A stretch of 5,351 bases of DNA from assembly GCA_035630195.1 (NCBI GenBank), contig DASQLD010000643.1, positions 1 to 5,351 on the forward strand, read 5' to 3'. This document shows, piece by piece, positions 1 through 5,351 of the stretch. The notes beneath the pieces are model-generated. The model saw only the letters and a program-made list of their open reading frames with translations. It was not told the DNA's origin and did no database searches. Both the position numbers and the translations under genes were made by a program. Numbering within the stretch: position 1 is the first letter of the stretch; every line of letters begins with the position of its first letter. Origin of the DNA: DASQDN01 sp035630195 (GTDB lineage Bacteria; Acidobacteriota; Terriglobia; Bryobacterales; Bryobacteraceae).

Positions 1-679
1 TCCACGAGTTAAAAACATGCGCAACACCGTGTTTCCGCAGAACATCGAAGTATGCGGCGTCTAGGTAATTGTCATTTCGAATCTCGACGGAATATCGCCA
101 GCCCTTCGGCAATCGAGCTAGAAACTCATCGAGATCGGCAAAGAAGTCGCCCGGTTGCTCGTAGTTTTTCTTTGAAAACGTGCCGAACTCGAAGATCAGC
201 ACAGCAATGCGATCGCGATACTTCGTCAGCGGCTGGAGAAACGCTTCCTCAAACATCTCTGCCGACAGGAAGCTTGGATTCGGCATCCCCGACCGGGGAC
301 CGTATCGAGGATGCGATGGAAATGTTTTACAGGTGATCTCCTCGGGAACTTTGAATGCAAATTGCATTCTTGGGGAAGCGGTATCGAACAACTTCGTCCA
401 AAACTCTTCGGAGGGGAACTGATAGAAAGAGAAGTCCCCGCAGACGATTGGGAAAGTATCGCCGTACTCGGCAAGGCAGCGCTGCTCAAACATCTTTTGC
501 GAAAACTTGCCACGCGAGTAATAGCGCTGCGGGTTGTAGATCTGCCCTAACCAGCCTTCGTACTTCCAGGAACTTCCTCCAAGATAGATCTGCTCCTCGG
601 ATAGCTTCCGCAGATCCTCGGCCAGGCGCTCACGGTCGAAGGATGGCGGTTCGTCAAACAGAGGCAGCATCGTCGACAT
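1..679 (-). CDS. DUF72 (YecE-like) family protein, C-terminus cut by window edge
   Basis: The frame is open from an ATG at 679 to the left edge, giving 226 visible residues. The pattern is that of the DUF72/YecE TIM-barrel family (PF01904), whose biochemical role is not established. Visible family blocks are the first strand and loop YLGGSSWKYEGWLGQIY (about 32-48), FSFYQFP (83-89), the strand FAFKVPEEIT (107-116), a long helix and strand ending in LIFEFG (161-166), and YSVEIRN (196-202). Where many members read V-E-x-N before the T-F-Y block, this one reads V79-C80-G81-D82, which may be a subfamily trait. The ATG follows the imuB stop after 3 bases, so it is almost certainly co-transcribed and probably translationally coupled. 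A second in-frame ATG at 670 has a GAAG about 10 bases upstream and is an alternative start. There is no signal peptide, so it is probably cytoplasmic. The family call is firm; a role in DNA repair is inferred from context only. Confidence 0.88.
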   Translation of the reverse strand, partial: MSTMLPLFDEPPSFDRERLAEDLRKLSEEQIYLGGSSWKYEGWLGQIYNPQRYYSRGKFSQKMFEQRCLAEYGDTFPIVCGDFSFYQFPSEEFWTKLFDTASPRMQFAFKVPEEITCKTFPSHPRYGPRSGMPNPSFLSAEMFEEAFLQPLTKYRDRIAVLIFEFGTFSKKNYEQPGDFFADLDEFLARLPKGWRYSVEIRNDNYLDAAYFDVLRKHGVAHVFNSW

Positions 680-682
680 TCT

Positions 683-1945
683 TCAATCATAATTTCCTTC
701 GACAAACCATTCATTCGGGGGCTGACGCCGAAGCCGGTAAACACCGCCGCTTTCGAGAGCGACATCCCATTCGTCATATGACCAGGGTTGAGGAGTCATC
801 CAATCGCCGGAGGTTCGCCACGGTCCGGCGTAGACAGCGACAGAACCATTCACACCCAGAGCGTTGACCCTTTGCGGACGCCCCTCCAGAGCCAGTACTT
901 TTGCCGGTAATGGAGGTCTGTAGATGCGAATCGCCAGCCGCGGCTCGGCGCATGTGATCGATTGCGGACTCTTTGTTTCGGGCGCCGAAAAACGCGTCAA
1001 TTGAAATGCTCCGGGCCGGTGAGTGTCGATCAATTCCGGTGAGCCAGCATTCCCTTCCCCGACAAGCGCTGTGATCCGGGCAAGTGTTAGTTCCAATTTT
1101 TCCGGCTGTGGCGCCAGCGGGACGAAGAGACCGCCCTGAACCACGCGCGGCTGTACCGGAATCGCTCGCAGATGAACGGCGACAATCGGCGCGTTTGGTG
1201 GGTGCGCAGCCAGATCGTACTGCAACAGCTTGAGGAATGTTTGGGCGTCGCGCGTCGCAAACGGAAGGCAAATTGTTCGAGTAAATTCACGTCCGTCTTC
1301 CAAATTAAGAAGTAATTCCAGCTCATTTGCCGCCAGAGATTGGGTTGAGAGAGCGCCACAAATATCGTTTAAAAGGCGTGACAGCACGAATAATAATGGC
1401 TCGAGAAGCTCGACACAATGGTCTAGCTCCATGCCCGCTTCAAAGACGAACTCGTCCTTGTCGCGAATCAGCGGACGCTGTTCGGCGCCGCAGGCCATCC
1501 GCCGCAAACGCACGCCGGCTGTTCCCAACCGCTCGGCGATTCCCGTTTCCGGAAGAGCGGCAAGGTCGGCAAAGGTTCGAATCCCCCAACTCTCGAGCGT
1601 TTCCCGCATCTCCTGCTCAGGCGCAAGCAGATCGAGCGGCAAAGTAGAAAGCGCCGAGCCTTCTTCCCCGGGAGGGATGACGGTCAACCCTGAAAATCCA
1701 CGGGCCGCAGCTACCGCCGCATGTGGATTGGCCGCGACCCCGACACGCGCTCCCAGACCGGCGACACGCTGTGCGATGGCCTTTCCAATCGATTCCGGCG
1801 GCCCATAAAGTTTGCTCAGTCCCCGAATATCGATAACCGCCCATTCTTCGCTGTATTCGACATTCGGCGAAAACGCGTCAGCGCATTCTCTTAACGCCGG
1901 AATTTGAGCATCAGCAAGCCCGGGAATGTAAATGCACGCGTACAT
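683..1945 (-). CDS. imuB: ImuB, catalytically inactive Y-family polymerase homologue with shortened N-terminus
   Basis: This 420-residue protein belongs to the ImuB group of Y-family DNA polymerase homologues. In other bacteria ImuB is the non-catalytic adaptor that links ImuA, the error-prone polymerase DnaE2 and the beta clamp during translesion synthesis. Visible parts are an N-terminal strand (1-10), a palm segment with SEEWAVIDIRGLSKLYG (32-48), a helix-hairpin-helix thumb-like segment (GIRTFADLAALPE, 121-133), a little-finger region (about 165-265), a QGGLF sequence (270-274) resembling a beta-clamp-binding pentapeptide, LELTLARI (284-291), DTHRPGAF (307-314) and the ImuB C-terminal GPWRTSGDW block (374-382). 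The polymerase carboxylates are absent: the first-strand aspartates align with I7/G9 and the S-x-D-E pair aligns with E34-W35. About 65-70 residues normally lying between the first strand and the palm block seem to be missing. It overlaps imuA by 35 bases, and its own ribosome binding site is poor (AGAAGG about 13 bases upstream), which suggests translational coupling. Confidence 0.9.
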   Translation of the reverse strand: MYACIYIPGLADAQIPALRECADAFSPNVEYSEEWAVIDIRGLSKLYGPPESIGKAIAQRVAGLGARVGVAANPHAAVAAARGFSGLTVIPPGEEGSALSTLPLDLLAPEQEMRETLESWGIRTFADLAALPETGIAERLGTAGVRLRRMACGAEQRPLIRDKDEFVFEAGMELDHCVELLEPLLFVLSRLLNDICGALSTQSLAANELELLLNLEDGREFTRTICLPFATRDAQTFLKLLQYDLAAHPPNAPIVAVHLRAIPVQPRVVQGGLFVPLAPQPEKLELTLARITALVGEGNAGSPELIDTHRPGAFQLTRFSAPETKSPQSITCAEPRLAIRIYRPPLPAKVLALEGRPQRVNALGVNGSVAVYAGPWRTSGDWMTPQPWSYDEWDVALESGGVYRLRRQPPNEWFVEGNYD

Positions 1946-2573
1946 GCGACCGGACCGGCCTTCTGGGAATTACGTCGAGATCCATGCCTCGTAATAGTTG
2001 AAAATCACGATGCGCCCCCGACCAGACTGCTTTTCCGGGCTGTAGTTCCAAGGACATAGCGGCGCAATTCTTCGCGTACGGCTCGAGCCCCAACACTAAA
2101 AATGTCGCGGGACTATTTTCCACCGCGCGCTTAAATCGATACCAGTACGACACCGGAACTTTTCGCATCATTTCGGGCTTTACGTCGCTTAAATCGAGCA
2201 CAATCAATCCCCATCCACCGCTATGGACAAGAAGGTCGGCCGATCGAATCGCTTCCTCTACGCGTGAGCATCGGACCCACAATAACTGTCGAAGATCCGT
2301 CCCGGCAGTGGCTGCCGATACCGGATCGAACGAATCGGTGGCGTCGACGACGGCGCAGAACTCACCTTTCGCGCATAAATTCGCCATTAGAGCGTGCAAA
2401 AATGTGGTTTTCCCCGAGCTCGCCGGGCCGCAGATCTCCGTAATCGCGCCCCGTGGAACTCCGCCTGTTTGGGAATCGAAGCCGAGGATGCCGGTGGGGG
2501 CATAGACGTAGTCAAGTTGTTGTTGGAGTTGTACTTTCGTTCGTAGATGAGCAGCGAGAGCAGATCGATCCAT
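1911..2573 (-). CDS. imuA: ImuA, RecA-like ATPase of the ImuA-ImuB-DnaE2 mutasome
   Basis: This 220-residue RecA-fold protein is the first gene of the minus-strand operon. It has the linker and strand leading into the core (PTGILGFDSQTGGVPRG, about 26-42), a Walker A motif GPASSGKT (49-56), the RecA-like VVDATDSFDP strand (75-84), a W-V-R segment (99-101) and a Walker B-like LIVLDLSD (123-130). Known ImuA proteins bind ImuB and act in SOS-type mutagenesis, and the family diverged from RecA. At the position of the RecA catalytic glutamate (the E of D-A-E-H) this protein has T79, so ATP hydrolysis may be weak or altered. The C-terminus (about 200-220) is basic. The ATG start is favoured by AAAGGG 12 bases upstream and a good promoter match beyond it. 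Overlap with imuB and the shared strand support a functional pair. The product could also be labelled a RecA-like recombination protein, but the partner gene makes ImuA the better call. Confidence 0.87.
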   Translation of the reverse strand: MDRSALAAHLRTKVQLQQQLDYVYAPTGILGFDSQTGGVPRGAITEICGPASSGKTTFLHALMANLCAKGEFCAVVDATDSFDPVSAATAGTDLRQLLWVRCSRVEEAIRSADLLVHSGGWGLIVLDLSDVKPEMMRKVPVSYWYRFKRAVENSPATFLVLGLEPYAKNCAAMSLELQPGKAVWSGAHRDFQLLRGMDLDVIPRRPVRSHVRVHLHSRAC

Positions 2574-2581
2574 GGCGTTGT

Positions 2582-2602
2582 TTCGCCCTTTCTTCGCCTT
2601 TC
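2582..2602. repeat. Short tandem direct repeat in the imuA leader
   Basis: TTCGCCCTTTC (2582-2592) is followed directly by TTCGCCTTTC (2593-2602); the two copies differ by one C. Read in the imuA direction this is GAAAGGCGAA followed by GAAAGGGCGAA, so each copy carries a purine-rich ribosome-binding-like core. The copy nearer the gene supplies the likely imuA ribosome binding site. It may be a chance duplication or slippage product. Confidence 0.55.
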
Positions 2603-2632
2603 ATTTTGCTCTTCTTCTGCAATCGATGTCAA
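2603..2632 (-). promoter_or_regulatory. Candidate sigma70-type promoter for the imuA-imuB-DUF72 operon
   Basis: Reading toward imuA, a perfect TTGACA -35 hexamer (2632-2627) is followed after 18 bases by CAAAAT (2608-2603), a 4-of-6 match to the -10 consensus. Transcription would start near 2596, leaving a leader of a little over 20 bases before the imuA ATG at 2573. The -35 is flanked by the 6-base palindromes ATCGAT (2622-2627) and TTCGAA (2635-2640), possible operator pieces. I see no clear LexA box of the Gram-positive (GAAC-N4-GTTC) or E. coli (CTGT-N8-ACAG) type. The assignment rests on sequence match and position alone. Confidence 0.45.
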
Positions 2633-2660
2633 GGTTCGAATCGCGTCGCGTCTACTGGGC

Positions 2661-3335
2661 ATGGCTGCTCGAAAAGCTCTCCTCAGCACGGCTGCCGCCC
2701 TCATCCCTCCATCGTCATCTTTGACGCAAATCCGAGAGATCGCCCAAGGCTGCCAGGCCTGCGATCTCTGGCGAAAGGGTACGCAAACGGTCTTTGGCAA
2801 AGGCAAAGCCAGAGCCAGCGTGATGTTTGTCGGCGAGCAACCCGGCAATGACGAAGATCTCGAGGGCGAGCCCTTTGTCGGCCCTGCGGGCAAGCTCCTC
2901 GACAAGGCGCTTGAAGAAGCCGGCATTGATCGCGGACTCGCCTATGTGACGAATGTCGTGAAGCACTTCAAGTGGGAGCCGAGAGGCAAGCGGCGCATCC
3001 ACGCTAAACCCAATGCCCAGGAGATCACTGCCTGCCTTCCCTGGCTTCAAGCTGAGATTCGGCTTGTGAAACCGGAACTTCTCGTCTGCCTCGGCGCCAC
3101 TGCGGCACAGGCTCTATTTGGCCGCGCATTTCGAGTAACGCAACAAAGAGGCGTATTAATGGATGCCCCTTTTGCCCGAAAAGCGATGGCTACCGTACAT
3201 CCTTCCTCAATCCTTCGCGCGCCCGATGAAGATGCCCGTCGGCTCGAAATGCAAAAATTCATCGACGATCTTCAAAATGCTGCGAACTATTTGAAACACG
3301 AGATGAATCGAAGCGTCTCCCAGGTATCACTATAG
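2661..3335 (+). CDS. udgX: UdgX-type uracil-DNA glycosylase, covalent uracil-DNA binder
   Basis: This 224-residue uracil-DNA glycosylase matches the UdgX group, which resembles family 4 enzymes. UdgX excises uracil from DNA and stays covalently bound to the abasic site through a histidine in a KRRIH loop, as established for the Mycobacterium smegmatis protein. Here the loop is K110-R-R-I-H114, so H114 should be the nucleophile. Other visible motifs are GEQPGNDED (58-66, motif A with Q in place of the family 4 A), EPFVGPAGKLLD (70-81), YVTNVVKHFKW (95-105) and ATVHPSS (177-183). Iron-sulfur ligands are likely C31 and C34 (CQAC) and C125; the position of the remaining family 4 cysteine is occupied by H102. 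C143 is an extra cysteine. The frame is open further upstream to an ATG at 2547 inside divergent imuA, but 2661 is preferred because about 30 residues before the first CxxC fits UdgX. No good ribosome binding site precedes it; TTG at 2721 is an alternative. Confidence 0.93.
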   Translation: MAARKALLSTAAALIPPSSSLTQIREIAQGCQACDLWRKGTQTVFGKGKARASVMFVGEQPGNDEDLEGEPFVGPAGKLLDKALEEAGIDRGLAYVTNVVKHFKWEPRGKRRIHAKPNAQEITACLPWLQAEIRLVKPELLVCLGATAAQALFGRAFRVTQQRGVLMDAPFARKAMATVHPSSILRAPDEDARRLEMQKFIDDLQNAANYLKHEMNRSVSQVSL

Positions 3336-3345
3336 ATATCCACAG

Positions 3346-3351
3346 AGGAGG
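3346..3351 (+). promoter_or_regulatory. Strong ribosome binding site that fixes a TTG start
   Basis: A perfect AGGAGG lies 7 bases before the TTG at 3359. It decides the start of the glycosidase, since no in-frame ATG lies nearby that would retain the N-terminal sequence, and it is the best ribosome binding site in the window. Confidence 0.85.
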
Positions 3352-3358
3352 GTAAATC

Positions 3359-5221
3359 TTGAGTCGCTCGCACGGATATCCGCGCCCAATGTTGGAACGT
3401 CCCGAATGGGTCAACCTAAACGGACCATGGGATTTTGCAATCGATCCAGATGCCAAGTGGAACACTCCCAACGATGTCGAGTGGAAAGCGACGATTCTTG
3501 TACCTTTCACTGTGGAAACACCCGCCAGCGGAATCGGTGATACCGGCTACTTTCGAGCCGTCTGGTATCGACGAACATTCGAGACACCGAAACTCGGAAA
3601 TAATAAGCGCCTTATTCTTCATTTTGGCGCTGTCGACTACAGCGCCAACGTTTGGGTAAACGGCCGTATGGCGGTTCAGCATGAAGGCGGCTATACACCG
3701 TTCTCTGCCGACATTACCGACCTTCTCGAAAGCCAGGGCCCCCAAACAATCATCGTGCGCGCTTATGACGATCCAGCCGATCTGGCCAAGCCGCGCGGCA
3801 AGCAGGACTGGCAGCTTGAGCCCCACTCGATCTGGTACCCACGAACAACCGGCATCTGGCAAACAGTTTGGATGGAAACCGTCCCTTCCACTTACATCGG
3901 CTACGTGCGGTTCACCCCGGTCGTAGAGCGATGGGAGATCGGATACGAAGCCCGGCTTTTCGGGGAGCGCCGTGAGGGGCTCCGAATGACTGTGAAGCTC
4001 AGCTTCCGCGATCAGCTTATCGCCGACGATACCTATACCGTGGTCGCAGGGGAAGTCCATCGCCGGATCGCGCTTTCCGATCCTGGCATCGACGACTACC
4101 GCAATACGATCCTCTGGACTCCTTCGACACCCAATCTGATCGATGTCGAAATGAAGCTTTGGAGCGGCCGAGGGGAGCTGCTCGATCAGGCTATCGGCTA
4201 CACGGCCTTGCGATCGATCGGCGTTCAAGGGGACCGCTTCGTTCTAAATGGCCGGCCTTACCCGCTCCGCATGATCCTCGATCAAGGCTACTGGCCGGAC
4301 ACCGGATTGACCGCGCCGGACGACGACGCGATGCGCCGCGATGTCGAACTGACAAAAGATATGGGCTTCAATGGCGCCCGTAAGCACCAAAAGATCGAAG
4401 ATCCCCGTTATCTCTACTGGGCCGATGCCCTCGGCCTTCTGGTATGGGAAGAGATGCCCAGCGCCTACCGGTTCAAGCTGGAATCCGTCGAGCGGCTGAC
4501 ACGGGAGTGGCTTGCAGTTATAGAAAGGGATATTAGCCATCCCTGCATCGTCGCCTGGGTTCCTTTCAATGAATCCTGGGGCGTTCCCGACCTGCCCGAT
4601 AGCCCTGCCCAGCGCCATTGGGTCCAGTCCTTGTATCACCTGACGAAAACAGTCGATCCCACCCGCCCGGTCATCGGAAACGATGGATGGGAGAGTGTCG
4701 CGACTGACATCATCGGCATCCACGACTACGAAGCCGATCCGGAACGCATTGCGCGCCGGTATGGGACCGAGGAAGGTCTGCCCCGGCTCTTCAAGCGCGA
4801 ACGTCCGGGCGGACGCATCCTGCTGCTCGATGAAGAGGCACACACCGGACAGCCCATCATGCTTTCCGAGTTCGGAGGCATTGCCTATTCTCAAAATCCG
4901 GATCACACGTGGGGCTACTCGCGCTCCGAATCGGCGGAATCTTTCGCCGATCAGGTGATGGAACTGGTTAGTGTGGTGCAGTCGCTGCAGGTGCTGGCCG
5001 GATTCTGCTACACGCAGTTTGCGGATACCTATCAGGAAGCCAACGGCTTGCTGTATGCGGATCGCACTCCGAAATTTCCGACTGCCGATATCTCCCTGGC
5101 CGTCCAGGGGCCGCGGACGACACGCGATGTGACGGTTGAGTGGGCGTGGCGCGAGCGCTTGATGAATCATCAACGAACACGATACATGATCCCGCAGGAA
5201 GATTATCAAACGCATAAATAG
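3359..5221 (+). CDS. Glycoside hydrolase family 2 protein (beta-galactosidase/beta-glucuronidase-like)
   Basis: This 620-residue retaining glycosidase has the three core GH2 domains. The sugar-binding jelly roll covers about 13-177 (RPEWVNLNGPWDF, VDYSANVWVNG, GGYTPFSADIT, WYPRTTGIWQTVW), the immunoglobulin-like sandwich about 180-285, and the catalytic TIM barrel about 290-585. The acid/base is E405 in VPFNESWG and the nucleophile is E504 in LSEFGG. They are 99 residues apart, close to beta-glucuronidase. The block RKHQKIEDPRYLYWADALGL (341-360) is common in uncharacterised bacterial GH2 proteins. There is no signal peptide or membrane segment, so it should act in the cytoplasm on imported or small glycosides. 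The length is near that of beta-glucuronidase and far below LacZ, with no extra C-terminal domains. Substrate cannot be assigned from sequence. The start is TTG with AGGAGG 7 bases upstream. It begins 23 bases after udgX with no visible terminator between, so some co-transcription is likely. Confidence 0.92.
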   Translation: MSRSHGYPRPMLERPEWVNLNGPWDFAIDPDAKWNTPNDVEWKATILVPFTVETPASGIGDTGYFRAVWYRRTFETPKLGNNKRLILHFGAVDYSANVWVNGRMAVQHEGGYTPFSADITDLLESQGPQTIIVRAYDDPADLAKPRGKQDWQLEPHSIWYPRTTGIWQTVWMETVPSTYIGYVRFTPVVERWEIGYEARLFGERREGLRMTVKLSFRDQLIADDTYTVVAGEVHRRIALSDPGIDDYRNTILWTPSTPNLIDVEMKLWSGRGELLDQAIGYTALRSIGVQGDRFVLNGRPYPLRMILDQGYWPDTGLTAPDDDAMRRDVELTKDMGFNGARKHQKIEDPRYLYWADALGLLVWEEMPSAYRFKLESVERLTREWLAVIERDISHPCIVAWVPFNESWGVPDLPDSPAQRHWVQSLYHLTKTVDPTRPVIGNDGWESVATDIIGIHDYEADPERIARRYGTEEGLPRLFKRERPGGRILLLDEEAHTGQPIMLSEFGGIAYSQNPDHTWGYSRSESAESFADQVMELVSVVQSLQVLAGFCYTQFADTYQEANGLLYADRTPKFPTADISLAVQGPRTTRDVTVEWAWRERLMNHQRTRYMIPQEDYQTHK

Positions 5222-5290
5222 GTTGGCAGTCAGCGTGCTAAACCAGAGGCAAGGAACACGCGTTCAGGGACTTACACCCGCTTGTCACTG

Positions 5291-5296
5291 TAAAAT
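5291..5296 (+). promoter_or_regulatory. TAAAAT, -10-like hexamer abutting the kinase start codon
   Basis: TAAAAT matches the -10 consensus at 5 of 6 positions but touches the ATG at 5297, which would put the transcription start inside the coding region. No good -35 is present at 16-18 bases; TTACAC (5272-5277) is only 13 bases away. The whole 5222-5296 gap holds no convincing terminator hairpin and no ribosome binding site. It may be a coincidental AT-rich start region that favours initiation without a Shine-Dalgarno sequence. Confidence 0.2.
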
Positions 5297-5351
5297 ATGC
5301 CGTTAGCCACGCAATCCCGGCTGGGACCTTATGAAGTTATCTCCCTGCTGG
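5297..5351 (+). CDS. Ser/Thr protein kinase (Hanks type), first 18 codons only
   Basis: The ATG at 5297 opens a frame to the right edge reading MPLATQSRLGPYEVISLL, with a G beginning the next codon. This is the N-terminus of PknB-like Ser/Thr kinases, in which L-G-P-Y-E-[IV] and a following L-G enter the glycine-rich ATP-binding loop (usually L-G-x-G-G-M-G-x-V-Y). Such kinases are abundant in acidobacteria, often with sensor or TPR domains behind the kinase domain; none of that is visible here. No Shine-Dalgarno sequence precedes the ATG. The call rests on 18 residues, but the pattern is distinctive. Confidence 0.72.
   Translation, partial: MPLATQSRLGPYEVISLL

Noticed and set aside
1230..1808. 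Open frame of 192 codons antisense to imuB
   Set aside because: Composition is Ser/Arg/Ala-rich low-complexity typical of a shadow frame; imuB in the opposite sense has clear family motifs.
2532..2543. GTAC-TTTC-GTTC, 7 of 8 half-site matches to a GAAC-N4-GTTC SOS box
   Set aside because: It lies within the imuA coding region (about codons 11-14), is imperfect in one half, and sits far from the best imuA promoter, so a chance match is likely.
2547..2660. Upstream extension of udgX by 38 residues to an ATG at 2547
   Set aside because: It would overlap imuA, adds no family-like sequence, and UdgX proteins begin about 25-30 residues before the first CxxC, matching the ATG at 2661.
3322..3341. 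Inverted-repeat-like GGTATC..GATATCC at the end of udgX
   Set aside because: Only about six pairs with a bulge, overlapping the stop codon, and no T tract; not convincing as a terminator or operator.
3416..4228. Second long open frame (270 codons) antisense to the GH2 gene
   Set aside because: Same reason: no family pattern, and it lies entirely inside the well-supported GH2 gene.
4244..5215. Long open frame (323 codons) antisense to the GH2 gene
   Set aside because: It is a mirror of GH2 codon bias with no recognisable domains, while the sense frame shows full GH2 motifs and catalytic residues.
5223..5246. Possible hairpin GGTT..GCA/TGC..AACC after the GH2 stop as a terminator
   Set aside because: The stem is short and bulged and has no run of T after it.

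Overview
The window looks like chromosomal DNA of a soil bacterium, most probably an acidobacterium of the Solibacter/Bryobacter kind. This is an inference from moderately high GC, a RecA-like ImuA with an ImuB, a UdgX, a cytoplasmic family 2 glycoside hydrolase, and the first codons of a Hanks-type kinase whose N-terminus (..RLGPYEVISLLG) is typical of the many acidobacterial Ser/Thr kinases. No mobile element, CRISPR array, rRNA or tRNA is visible.

Left half, minus strand (2573 down to 1): a tight three-gene operon. It is read in the order imuA (RecA-like ATPase), imuB (inactive Y-family polymerase homologue), and a DUF72/YecE-family TIM-barrel protein that runs off the left edge. imuA and imuB overlap by 35 bases, and imuB and the DUF72 gene are 3 bases apart. 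imuA and imuB are normally partners of the error-prone polymerase DnaE2 in damage-induced mutagenesis. dnaE2 is not in the window and may lie beyond the left edge.

Right half, plus strand: 87 bases separate the imuA start from a divergent udgX-type uracil-DNA glycosylase carrying the diagnostic KRRIH loop, whose histidine links covalently to uracil-excised DNA. A GH2 glycosidase follows 23 bases later, with a TTG start and a perfect AGGAGG ribosome binding site. After a 75-base gap comes the beginning of a Ser/Thr protein kinase, cut by the right edge.

The left and centre can be read as one DNA-damage tolerance and uracil-handling locus: a mutasome operon and UdgX sharing one short divergent regulatory region, with a DUF72 protein as a possible unrecognised component. 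The most unusual single observation is that ImuB appears to lack about 65-70 residues of the palm/fingers region while keeping its extreme N-terminal strand and everything downstream. The GH2 and kinase genes look like ordinary accessory metabolism and signalling.
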